Positions 31,966 through 40,455 of a stretch of DNA of 64,000 bases are shown here, one piece after another. Source of the stretch: Platycnemis pennipes (taxonomy: Eukaryota > Arthropoda > Insecta > Odonata > Platycnemididae); assembly GCA_933228895.1 (NCBI GenBank), contig OW121848.1, positions 98,723,470 to 98,787,469 on the forward strand. The letters are read 5' to 3'. Made by a program: the position numbers and the translations under genes. The notes under the pieces are model-generated. The model did not search any database. It was given only the letters and a program-made list of their open reading frames with translations, and was not told the DNA's origin. Position 1 is the first letter of the stretch. The number at the start of each line of letters is the position of its first letter.

Positions 31966-33549
31966 ATGATTGCTTTTGTCTTATTTCTGCTCTTCAGTGA
32001 GCTGGGGGTGCAAATAGTCATTTCGGATAAAAACAGCACCAATCAAACGCTTTGCGTCGCTGAATATCTACGTCATTATGGATACTTGAACGTAATTGAG
32101 AACGAATTAGCTAACATTGATCCTACCGCTTTTAAGGAAGCTCTTAAAATTTTTCAAGAATATTATAATATAACCAAAGATGGTGAATTAAACGAGATGA
32201 CTCTAAATTTAACTAATAGACCCCGATGCGGCGTTGTCGATGATTCCGGGTTTTCGTTGTCTCATTATAAATGGGATAAAGGCGTTGTGAAATGGCACTA
32301 CGCCCTGGTGAACAAAACCTACATAGAAGTGGCAAATAGAGCATTTGAAATATGGAGTCAGGCGATGAATTTAAGGTTTGAACAAGATTCTCATAGCCCA
32401 GATATTATCATTTTGAATACGCGGAACATTCATAAATATTACCATAGAAAAGGATTCTGCCCTGCTCCCTTGGATGGATCAGGAGGTACATTAGGCCATG
32501 CGGATTATCCGACTGGGCATGATTCACCATTGGAAATCCACATCGATCAAGATGAAGAATGGTATTTGGGGAAGCATCAAGTCGAATTGCCCGATAGGCA
32601 AGTTAGTCTACTGGCGGTCCTAATCCACGAGATAGGACACACGCTTGGCATCTCACATTCCAACGATGAGAACGCTGTGATGTTCCCATACTATAACTAT
32701 CATAATTACCGACTTACGTTACATGAGGATGATATACGAGCGGCGCAATACCTCTACGGCGCACCTCCTGAAGGTGAGAAGAGAGAGAATCCGTCGGAAA
32801 AAAGTAATGTACATAGGGAAAATACGGAAAGAGATGGAGGAGGGAACGATGGACCCCTTCAACCACCAGAGTTGTGTGATATCGAGAGTGTTGATCAATT
32901 TCTCGTCGTCAATAGTTTGATGTATATTTTTCACGCAAAATGGTTTTGGTTCGTGGACATGGAAACAGAAAAAAGAGTCATTGTAGGTCCTCGTCTCATT
33001 ACAGATTGGCTTCCATTCTTACCTGAAAGAAATTTCAAGGGTTTCGATGCTATTTATTATAGGCCGAGTGGAGAAATCGCGATATTTGCTAACAATATGA
33101 TTTACATGGTGAAATATCCAGTAATGGAATTACTTGAAGGATACCCTGTAAATAATGTCGATATCGGTTTACATCGAGGTGCTAGAGTACAAGCAATAGT
33201 TAACACGTACTCGGGTCGTACGTTGATATTTTATGATGAGGAATATATCATAGAAATGGATGAATGTCGTTTCAGACCTAAAGATCAGGTTCGACATAAG
33301 AAAGTATTTCCACAGATACCTTCAGGCATTCATTCAGCATTTAGATACACGAATGGCTTATTGTATTTCTTCCGTGAAAAAACCGTGTACGAATACAGTG
33401 AATTTAATAACACTTTAGTCAGAGCAGGTAAAAATAATCTCAGGTTATTCGACATACCTTGCCCCACTAAATATCCTTCCGATTTTTCCATCATAGCAAA
33501 CGATTTAAAAAGCCTAGTTTCACGAATGGAAGATATTCTCTCCAACTAA
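31966..33549 (+). CDS. Secreted matrix metalloproteinase with hemopexin domain (527 aa), Polinton-borne
   Basis: Intact intron-less gene. Residues 1-20 are a signal peptide (MIAFVLFLLFSELGVQIVIS). The propeptide has the cysteine switch PRCGVVD (Cys88). The catalytic domain carries HEIGHTLGISH at 221-231 (three zinc-binding His, catalytic Glu) and a Met-turn, VMF, at 238-240. A polar hinge (about 267-300) leads to a hemopexin propeller bounded by Cys304 and a Cys near residue 498 that would form the usual disulphide. There is no furin site, GPI signal or transmembrane helix, so it should be secreted. MMPs cut extracellular matrix; baculoviruses and other insect viruses carry captured MMPs. Lack of introns fits viral or retro-capture. 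It lies in the same orientation as the neighbouring accessory genes. Retention of an uninterrupted frame beside broken capsid and integrase genes suggests recent loss of the latter or selection on the MMP. Confidence 0.9.
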   Translation: MIAFVLFLLFSELGVQIVISDKNSTNQTLCVAEYLRHYGYLNVIENELANIDPTAFKEALKIFQEYYNITKDGELNEMTLNLTNRPRCGVVDDSGFSLSHYKWDKGVVKWHYALVNKTYIEVANRAFEIWSQAMNLRFEQDSHSPDIIILNTRNIHKYYHRKGFCPAPLDGSGGTLGHADYPTGHDSPLEIHIDQDEEWYLGKHQVELPDRQVSLLAVLIHEIGHTLGISHSNDENAVMFPYYNYHNYRLTLHEDDIRAAQYLYGAPPEGEKRENPSEKSNVHRENTERDGGGNDGPLQPPELCDIESVDQFLVVNSLMYIFHAKWFWFVDMETEKRVIVGPRLITDWLPFLPERNFKGFDAIYYRPSGEIAIFANNMIYMVKYPVMELLEGYPVNNVDIGLHRGARVQAIVNTYSGRTLIFYDEEYIIEMDECRFRPKDQVRHKKVFPQIPSGIHSAFRYTNGLLYFFREKTVYEYSEFNNTLVRAGKNNLRLFDIPCPTKYPSDFSIIANDLKSLVSRMEDILSN

Positions 33550-33726
33550 AGTAATACTCAGTCGACATTTTAAAAGAATGAAGAGTCGTCTTTAGATAAA
33601 TTTATCGATAATTAGTTCATCGAGTTGTTCGCTTTCGCTTCCTTAGTAAAGGTCATTAGTGCCCCCCATGCATGGGAGAGTTGATAATAGACTAGCCTGG
33701 TGCGTTCCCGTCACGCATCAGTCGTC

Positions 33727-34320
33727 ATGCTGTCGTCATCGCACAAGGAGTCTCCGCCAGTGAAAAGGAAGAGACCGTCTGGACATCATCCCGTTCCTCG
33801 ATCATCTTGTGACAGCGATAATTTACTGCTTCAAACGGTGTATTATCTGAATGGTGTAAAATCGAAAAGTGTTTGTGTGGGCTACGATCCTAGCAGAGAC
33901 TTTGAACCAGTAGTGCAATTTAATCAAGCAAATAAGAAAAGTGTTATTGTTTCACACAGTGAATGGACTAATGTTATAAATTTAGAAAAATCAGTGAGTA
34001 ATTATCTATATATTGGTTTAAAAGATCAGCTCTATTCGAAGTGCTTGTCCTACGCAAATTACTTTGGGAAGCGACATTTATCCATTAGAAATATTTTATC
34101 AAAGAGCTCATTTACTCTTAATGTTGATGAATGGGAAAAGCTGTTAAAACTCTCCACTCTGATAAATCTATTTCTTCGGAGACTTTCGGACAGCCGTGAT
34201 AAGGTTAGACAATTTCTCGCTACCGGGTTATCTAGCGATAACACTGAATACGATCTGGAAAGATTGGAATTTGAGGTGGTGCTCATGTTGAATGATGTGT
34301 CTGGTAATCAAAAGGTATAA
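33727..34320 (+). CDS. Polinton accessory protein 1 (about 197 aa), function unknown
   Basis: The frame is open from 33700 but the first ATG is at 33727, giving MLSSSHKESPPVKRKRPSGH; the KRKRP stretch could be a nuclear signal. A central part (GLKDQLYSKCLSYANYF) and SFTLNVDEWEKLLKLSTLIN precede a charged C-terminus. Similar open frames with a (T/S)LNxxEWxxLxxL segment occur in insect Polintons to my recollection, but I cannot name a function. Intact; 180 bp after the metalloproteinase stop. Confidence 0.65.
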   Translation: MLSSSHKESPPVKRKRPSGHHPVPRSSCDSDNLLLQTVYYLNGVKSKSVCVGYDPSRDFEPVVQFNQANKKSVIVSHSEWTNVINLEKSVSNYLYIGLKDQLYSKCLSYANYFGKRHLSIRNILSKSSFTLNVDEWEKLLKLSTLINLFLRRLSDSRDKVRQFLATGLSSDNTEYDLERLEFEVVLMLNDVSGNQKV

Positions 34321-34357
34321 CTTGGTTGTACTTTGATTACATGAGTGTGTGCAAAGG

Positions 34358-34463
34358 GTTTCTGACCTCTGGCACGAGGTAAAATTCTGCAAGTCAGAAA
34401 CTCTTGTAATCTCTTGAACCTCTGGCGTTAGATGAAAAAAATCTCGCAAGTTTGAGAGATTAC
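34358..34463 (+). ncRNA. Two tandem hairpins between accessory genes 1 and 2
   Basis: The first stem pairs GTTTCTGAC (34358-34366) with GTCAGAAAC (34393-34401). The second pairs GTAATCTCT (34406-34414) with AGAGATTAC (34455-34463). Inside each is a related insert containing ACCTCTGGC near the 5' side and a GCAAGT stretch near the 3' side, although the stems differ completely. This is what paired RNA structures with compensatory change look like. The second hairpin ends 3 bp before the ATG at 34467. They could be RNA structures in the transcript that act in processing or translation, or cruciform sites; the sequence cannot tell. Confidence 0.5.
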
Positions 34464-34466
34464 GTT

Positions 34467-34937
34467 ATGAGTGCCGTTATCGAATTTCAAGGATTCACTA
34501 AAATTGATGGTGGATATATAGTCAAGGAATTAGCTATCATTAATGTGCAAACGAAATGTTGTAATACATGGCTTTTCAAATCGCCGGCAAGATTTCTGTA
34601 CGCGAAAGACTCGTATTGGTTAAAGAACAACTATCATGGTCTGAATGAATACTCTGGGGATGTAGATTATTCAGAACTGGAGAGTATATTATTTAAATAT
34701 ACGAGGGATTATCAGTTTCTATTCACGAAAGGTGCTCAAAAGGCATCCTTCTTGACCAGTCTTCTTCCCAAAGGAATTTGCGTGGCTAATTTAGAAATGT
34801 ACGGTTGTCCTTCACTTAAGAAATTAGCGACAAATGAAGGCTGTTTAATCGAGTCGCATTCTCAAAATAATCTGCAGTGTGCTAGAAAAAACTGCCATAA
34901 GCTAGCAGATTGGTGTATGAAAAATAAAATATGTTAA
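34467..34937 (+). CDS. Conserved Polinton accessory protein 2 (156 aa)
   Basis: The first ATG is at 34467, 3 bp after a hairpin; the upstream open part has no ATG. Reads MSAVIEFQGFTKIDGGYIVK then ELAIINVQT, WLKNNYHGLNEYSGDVDYSE, FLFTKGAQKASFL and NLEMYGCPSLKKLA, ending with a Cys/His-containing tail (CARKNCHKLADWC). This order (acidic residue plus QGF, KELA, HHGL-like, K-G-x-x-K, CPSL) is a pattern I associate with Polinton/adintovirus accessory genes of insects. It resembles an RNase H-like/DEDD exonuclease layout with the first acidic residue in the opening strand, which is inference. AATAAA follows at 34944-34949. Confidence 0.7.
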   Translation: MSAVIEFQGFTKIDGGYIVKELAIINVQTKCCNTWLFKSPARFLYAKDSYWLKNNYHGLNEYSGDVDYSELESILFKYTRDYQFLFTKGAQKASFLTSLLPKGICVANLEMYGCPSLKKLATNEGCLIESHSQNNLQCARKNCHKLADWCMKNKIC

Positions 34938-34943
34938 AAATGA

Positions 34944-34949
34944 AATAAA
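34944..34949 (+). terminator. Polyadenylation signal of accessory gene 2
   Basis: AATAAA 7 bp after the stop codon. The gene converges with terminal gene R, whose own AATAAA overlaps its stop at 35060-35065 on the other strand. Confidence 0.5.
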
Positions 34950-34986
34950 TTTTTGTAAAACCTATATGCAATGTGTTTCATTTATT

Positions 34987-35062
34987 GAATAACCCTTCCT
35001 CTTAATATTAAGGACTAGATAGTAAGAAATGATAACTAGATGAATAGGTTTGAATTTTTTTT
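34987..35062 (-). repeat. Conserved 3' flank of terminal gene R
   Basis: Read on the minus strand this is AAATAAAAAAAATTC, AAACCTATTCA, TAGTTATCATTTCTTA and TTAATATTAAGAG, the inverted partner of 25445-25523. The AATAAA on this strand overlaps the stop codon of gene R. Confidence 0.85.
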
Positions 35063-35064
35063 AT

Positions 35065-35676
35065 TTAGAACAAAGTATATTCAGTTGGTACAACATTCAG
35101 TATAAAAGTATACGTTTCCAAATGCTTCCCTCGTTCATCATAAACTCTATGGTAGTTGATTCTCGACTTTTCTCCAGTTGTAAACGTCACAGGTGGGGCG
35201 AAATCAGTTTGGTCACCATCTGTTGATAAACAGTCACGTTTTGAAATAAACTCGGATCCTCCTCCATTTGCGAATACACCCGAATATACGATCTTCTTCT
35301 TCTTTTTTATATCGTAGACGTGACACGTGATGGATGGGTCTTGTCTCTCGGCCTTCTCCAGGTTATCCCCCTCGAGTTTCAGCTGCTTGATCGTGGACAC
35401 GTTGAAACGCTCCACTTCCTCTGTTTCAGGATTTTCAAACCCTGAGAATATTACACTTTTTCCCACGATATTTATGGTTTTGCTCATATGTTTGAACACT
35501 GTAAAGTATTTTTCCTGGAATTCTAGGCTGAGATTAAGATCGTTCTTCTCGTTGTTGCCCAGTAGCGGTAATGGGAGGAGCACTTCATATATGTTGCTTA
35601 CATTATCCTTCAATTTGCGAACGATTAGTTGGTGATTTCCACCAAGCTCAGCTTTCACGGAGAGTAGAGGAGACAT
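35065..35676 (-). CDS. Polinton terminal gene R, unknown protein (203 aa), paralogue of gene L
   Basis: I do not recognise the family. Intact frame read inward from the right end. It shares with gene L the FQEKYFTVFKHMSKTINIVG core, FSGF, VERFNV, a GGG before the last third, and a C-terminal hydrophobic strand (TYTFILNVV). The N-terminal 50 residues and the C-terminal third are strongly diverged from L. The start ATG follows a leader of about 140 bp downstream of the TATA element shared through the terminal repeat. No signal peptide or membrane segment. The function of the pair is unknown; position next to the ends, with promoters inside the repeats, suggests an early or end-linked role, which is inference. 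Confidence 0.8.
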   Translation of the reverse strand: MSPLLSVKAELGGNHQLIVRKLKDNVSNIYEVLLPLPLLGNNEKNDLNLSLEFQEKYFTVFKHMSKTINIVGKSVIFSGFENPETEEVERFNVSTIKQLKLEGDNLEKAERQDPSITCHVYDIKKKKKIVYSGVFANGGGSEFISKRDCLSTDGDQTDFAPPVTFTTGEKSRINYHRVYDERGKHLETYTFILNVVPTEYTLF

Positions 35677-35814
35677 CCTCGCTAGCGACCTTTAGCACCA
35701 CGAGCGATCTGAGAGAAGTTCCACAGCAGCGGGATCCGTTCAGTTGAATATATTCTGCGCACTGTTTGGTGGCTTACTTGGCGGTAAAACGATGTCTCGC
35801 ATTGATCAAACGCG

Positions 35815-35824
35815 CTTTTATATT
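35815..35824 (-). promoter_or_regulatory. TATA box of terminal gene R (inside the TIR)
   Basis: AATATAAAAG on the minus strand, the inverted twin of 24727-24736, about 140 bp before the ATG at 35676. Confidence 0.6.
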
Positions 35825-36240
35825 GTCCGAGTAGATGGATAAGGAGGGGGAATTATTACGTTGGGAACGATCTGACTTCGTAATTATGTAAGCGACTGCA
35901 GCTGTGGGAAGGAATGCGGAAGTGATCTGGACGTCATCCAAACGTGGGTTGCCTTGGAACGGTATGCTGTCATTGTCCCGGGGTGTGACCTCGGTCTAAC
36001 GCTACCTATGCGAAGTGAAAAGTTATGTAAGTGCGTGACGATGGGTGGATGGGAGGTATTTGAGAATAAAAATAAAATCGTAAAATTATTATAGATCATA
36101 TGACTCGTATTACCTGAATAATTCCCTTCACCGGGTCTGACCTTTTTTTTAACACGTTGCAGTTGGGTGGTATGGTATCCTCGGGCTGTGCTCTCATGCT
36201 CGTGTTCCTGGGTGGAATTCTCGTGCTGCAGATGAGTTTA

Positions 36241-36290
36241 TGGGGGGAGGGGGGGGGGGGGGGGGGGGGGGAGGGGGGGGGGGGGGGGAG
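36241..36290. repeat. Poly-G tract inside right TIR
   Basis: Near-continuous run of G with a few A. The left repeat has ordinary sequence at the equivalent place (ACATACACCCCCATCC). Length may be an assembly artefact. Confidence 0.9.
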
Positions 36291-36410
36291 GTATGTTGTC
36301 ATGTGTCTAGGGGTGTGACGTCGGCCTAGCTCAGCTAGAGTATGCAAAAGTGAAAGGGAAAAGAGCTTCGCGGATGACCTCGTGCTCGTTCGATCATTTT
36401 GATATCTACT

Positions 36411-36416
36411 TACCAT
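36411..36416. repeat. Polinton target-site duplication, right (TACCAT)
   Basis: Identical to 24162-24167. Confidence 0.9.
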
Positions 36417-36485
36417 ATGGTGTAGATTTCTTGGCAAAGGAAAAAGTGACTATCAGAAGATTTTAAAAATAGTTTGTGCCCACCT

Positions 36486-37983
36486 CTTAAGAAAAAGTAC
36501 TGGTGAAATACATCAGTTACTGGTCAAATTTCACCAGTAACTGGTGAGATCAATCAGTTATTGGTCAATTTTCACCAAAAACTAGTGAACACTCTTTAAA
36601 ACTGGTAAAGTTCATCAGATATTGGTCAGTTTTGCTTATTACTTAAAAACATTCCCCAGCAACTGGTGAAATCCATCAGTTGCCGGTTATGTTTTCACCA
36701 GTTCCTAACAGGCGAACACTCCTCATGAGGAGTGACTAGATTTGCATTGCAATGACTGGTGAGGTCCATTAGTTATTGGTCAGTTTTTGCTCAGTACCTA
36801 ATTACCAGCTCAGTCCAGCAACTGGCGAAATCCATTAGTTACTGATCAATTTTCACCAGCAACTGGTAACACCCTCCAGTGACTAGAAATCTATCAGCCA
36901 CTCTTCAGCTTGCATCAATCTCTGGTGCAGTTATTTCAGTAACTGCTCAAATTTTAGGAGCTTCTGAAAATCCCCAAATTATAGAACTAATAGTTACTGA
37001 AATATAACTCATTGATCAGAGGTTTTTATGAAGCATTAAAACATTTAAATCTCCTCTGACAACTGGGTTAAAATCCATTTAAACCTCCTCTGGGCTTGAA
37101 GGGTTAATGTGTATTAAGCTAGCACATAGCTATGAGTTCCAAGTACATATTGAATACATGGCCAAGGAGATGTTCGATCATTGAAGCTTCCGCTCCATTT
37201 CAGCTATTTTTGTTACAATTATAACTAATTTTCTATGAGATGAAACATAAATTTTTGGAATATCAGATCAAATTAAAAAATGTATCAACTCGCAGAGTTG
37301 TTTCCATATTTAGCAGCACAGTTTCAGTCACTTACTTTCGCTTTATCGCACATTGGTTCTCAGTGTCACGGGGAAACTCTTATTTATCTCTTATAGTTGA
37401 CAGAATGTAAGTTAAATGTATATTCATAATGGTCATGCTTATTTTTAGCCACAAAATGGTTTCTGGGGAAATGTTTTTACGGTGAAAAATACCCCAGTTT
37501 CAATCTCTAAGTAAATTATCACAAATGCACTAATGCCAACCAGCAGCTGTATATATATGGCCTCCAAATCTCTTCTCCTCAGTTGAACAATATGTCAGGT
37601 CGTTTAGCAAATATAGATATGTATATAGCCTATAGGCTTGTGTGTAGGTAGGTGTTACAATCTGCATGTACGTTAACAAACACTAGTGATATCTCGAAGT
37701 ATATACATTTGCAACATCAAATCACTACCTTCATTTCTTTTTCAATTTTGGTGATAGGTGATCAGTTTTAGGTGAATTTTCAGCAGTTACTGGTATATTT
37801 TCTCACCAGAAACGTGAATTTTCTCACCAGTTACTGGTGAAGGAATTTATTTCTCAACAGTAACTGATGAATTCCTTCACCAGTAACTGGTAAGCGTTTC
37901 AAAAACTGATTAACTATTCATCAGTTATTTACCAGTTAATTCATCAGTTATTGATCAGTTTTCGGGTGCAAAATTTCTTAAGA
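36486..37983. mobile_element. Second member of the inverted-repeat/array family
   Basis: Bordered by CTTAAG at 36486-36491 and 37978-37983, with CTTAAGAAA at both ends in inverted orientation. Both flanks are filled with short palindromic units built from CACCAGTTACTGGTGA-like pieces (about 36508-36930 and 37750-37970). The core (37355-37565) is the inverted homologue of 7518-7732 in the PHLPP intron element. No coding frame. It lies 70 bp outside the Polinton's right end. Confidence 0.6.
36508..36930. repeat. Array of palindromic TTCACCAGT(T/A)ACTGGTGAA units, left flank
   Basis: Repeated, partly diverged units of TTCACCAGTAACTGGTGA and CATCAGTTACTGGTCA in both orientations; each unit can form a hairpin. 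A matching right flank lies at about 37750-37970. Confidence 0.75.
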
Positions 37984-38237
37984 GACCAATAAATATACAG
38001 CTGTGGCACTATTATAACCTCATAATTAAGAATTTTGATATCTTTTGACATATACCCCAGTGTGCAAGTAATGGACAAAAACCTTTTTATTTCTCAGTTT
38101 CAAACAAGAGCCATTGACTTAATCCCTTCAACAATTAGTTGCAATTATATACTCAATGATACATTCAAAGTGAGTGGTGAGTTCTACCATCACCAACCAG
38201 ACTGATCTCAAAGTTGATCAACTGTCGTGTCAAGTTG

Positions 38238-38333
38238 TTTAACCCTTTCGCTGCTGTGAATGTACCTTTTCATTCTCACCACCGCATGTGATGAGAAGGT
38301 TTCCAGAGTTTGAGCCGTAGCGAAATGGTTAAA
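38238..38333. mobile_element. 96-bp MITE-like inverted repeat
   Basis: TTTAACCCTTTCGCTGCTG at the left pairs with GCCGTAGCGAAATGGTTAAA at the right. An inner stem (TTCTCAC with GTGATGAGAA) makes the whole unit fold back. Similar in layout to 54608-54691. Confidence 0.6.
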
Positions 38334-39790
38334 TGCTGTGGTCGGATGTGGAAATGTAAAATTGATTGTATTATAGCTGAATATGGAGGATAACCCTCCA
38401 AGGAAAGTGGAGATTATACATACCCTAATATGCAATTATAATTATCATATATAATGATATATCCAATCAAATTACCTACATCAAATGATGCATATGCATT
38501 ACATCCACCACAGAGTGCCTTGTCTTGGAGTTTGATGCCAAATTGATGAGAACCTAGGCTTTGATTTCAATTGATCAATCAATTGATTTTTTTACCTTGA
38601 GAGCTTTTAAAGTATAACTTCAAGGATGGACAGCAAAAGGAATTACGAAATTCAAGAAAATGAATTCGTAAAAACATATTACAATGCAGTTTTAATCTCT
38701 CTTGATTTACCATATGATGCAAGGAGCGTTCTTTAAGTATAATTACAAGTGATAAAGAGGAAATTTGGGTGGTGGAAGGATATAGTGAAAACAGATCTGA
38801 TGAATAAATATTACCTACGTAAGGAAGTGAGTTGGAGGAAGGAATATAGGTTAGAGGAGAGCTACATTAGTGAATGACCAAGTGCTAGTTATTCTGTCAG
38901 CTAAGTTCTAGCATGAGCTAATATACAACACATTCTTAATTGTAAATACAATAGGAAGCAATACAAAACAATAGGAAGAAAAAACTGGATGATAACGTGT
39001 TTATTTATAGTTACCCAGTGAGAGCATACAAATAAATTAGATGAATAGCATAAGAAAAAATGTATTCGAGAAGTAGAATTTGTGGCAGAAAACTGCATGG
39101 TAAAAATGCAAATAAAAGGTCTATAATGATTTCCTTCTTAGGCCTTATGGAGTATGACGTCAAATAATGGTAAAACCTAGGCCTTATGTAAAAAGGTCGT
39201 CTAATTGAAAATTCCTATTACAATATTGGTCGAGGGAAGAAAGTACCTACTGTGGGAGACAAATGACAACGTACCAGGTATGGTTGTGGAGAAAAGAAAA
39301 TTGCTGGTTAAATTGGGAGGAAGTACATTACCTGGATAGTGCATGAAATCAAAGTCAATGAAATACTGAAAGCCATTATTGGCATCGTAAAGAACGAACA
39401 TACCGACAATCTCACGGAATGTTTTGTGTTCCCATGAATGCGTGTTCCTTAAAACCTTCCGGAAACTCGTACATACACGTACATCCATACGAAAAAGCTT
39501 AAAGACTTCCTGGAAAGGCTATAAACAATCAATTAGCTCCGCAGCAGAAATTGTGCGAAGTTTAAGCCCGTTAAGCCCTAACTGATTTCAGTTGTTTTTT
39601 CCCGAGTATATACCCGGGAATATGAAACGCACTTCGAGGAAGAACATAATTATAGTATCTACGAAAACTTCTTTAGCCTGAGATTATCGTAGGCTGGTCA
39701 TAAAATTGTTATAAACTACATCTTTAGACGATTCAGCCAGCATATTTGACGGCCGGTAGTCACTGACTGGCAAGTGTCGGTAAGAAGTTA

Positions 39791-40455
39791 CTCAATTCAT
39801 CGATGAAAGCTAGCGACAAACATTATTATAGATCAGGTTGTAAACGTTTTCAAATAAATTTCTATTATCAGGCCAAATAAAATTGTTTTGACAAAAGTAA
39901 TTTAACTAAAATACCTATTCTATGGAAAAATAAGTCCCTAATACAGTGACATCTGTCCTTACCTTATAGTGATGGAAAATATTGTAATATCTCGTATAAC
40001 AGCCGGCCAATACACTGGTAGAGTCCACAGATCATTTGGAGCTTCCTCACATCTTCGAGGGCCATAGAAAGAGCACTTCGAGAGTAGCATTTTAACAGTC
40101 AAGATCGTACCGGTTTCTTTCCGTAGCCCCTTTAAAAGAAAATAATAATTTTCTTCATGCTGTGGCATTTCAGGCACATTAATTCTCTCAATCCTTCAGC
40201 TATATCTCAGGTAACATCTGGTGCACATAAATTAACTTTAGATACCTTGGTTACCATGGGCACAGGGGTTTCCATGGTTTTCCACTCTTTAAGTACCTTG
40301 GTCAAGAGCCATCTACCGAAAGTTTGCGTTACTATATGTATGGCCGGTCTGGGCTAAGTACTCAATTTATCGATGAAAGCTAGCCACAAATATTCGAATA
40401 TGATCAGATCAGGATGACAACATTTTTAAATAAATTTCTATTATCAGGCCAAATA
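39791..40455. repeat. Direct repeat of about 95 bp, 570 bp apart
   Basis: 39791-39879 and 40361-40455 share CTCAAT(T)CATCGATGAAAGC and TAAATTTCTATTATCAGGCC with small changes between. A local tandem duplication with diverged middle, or two copies of an unclassified repeat. Confidence 0.7.

Larger units (their letters stand above)
24168..36410. mobile_element. Polinton/Maverick (adintovirus-like) element, internally deleted
   Basis: A 12,243-bp unit bounded by inverted repeats that begin AGTAGATATCAAAATGATCG and by a 6-bp duplication. Gene content in order: unknown gene L (+), long empty region, capsid-protein tail, pX-like gene (frameshifted), a conserved small Polinton gene, integrase (broken), penton tail, matrix metalloproteinase, two accessory genes, and unknown gene R (-). 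pX, the small gene and integrase are hallmark neighbours in animal Polintons. No DNA polymerase B, packaging ATPase or adenain-type protease frame is visible, and autonomous Polintons are usually 15-20 kb, so this is a deletion derivative. It cannot move on its own. Confidence 0.9.
35811..36410 (-). repeat. Polinton right terminal inverted repeat
   Basis: About 600 bp, the inverted copy of 24168-24740. It differs mainly by a G-rich expansion (about 36241-36290, broken by a few A) and by local changes next to it. The TATA element (35815-35824, minus strand) is conserved. Confidence 0.9.

Noticed and set aside
34358..34463. Hammerhead-type ribozyme
   Set aside because: The paired hairpins lack the required CUGANGA and GAAA core in the right arrangement.
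24168..36410. Baculovirus, nudivirus or poxvirus integration, because of the viral-type metalloproteinase
   Set aside because: Exact TIRs, 6-bp duplication, and pX and integrase remnants identify a Polinton; no hallmark genes of the large viruses are seen.
24168..36410. Active, autonomous Polinton
   Set aside because: No polymerase, ATPase or protease frame; integrase and pX are broken.
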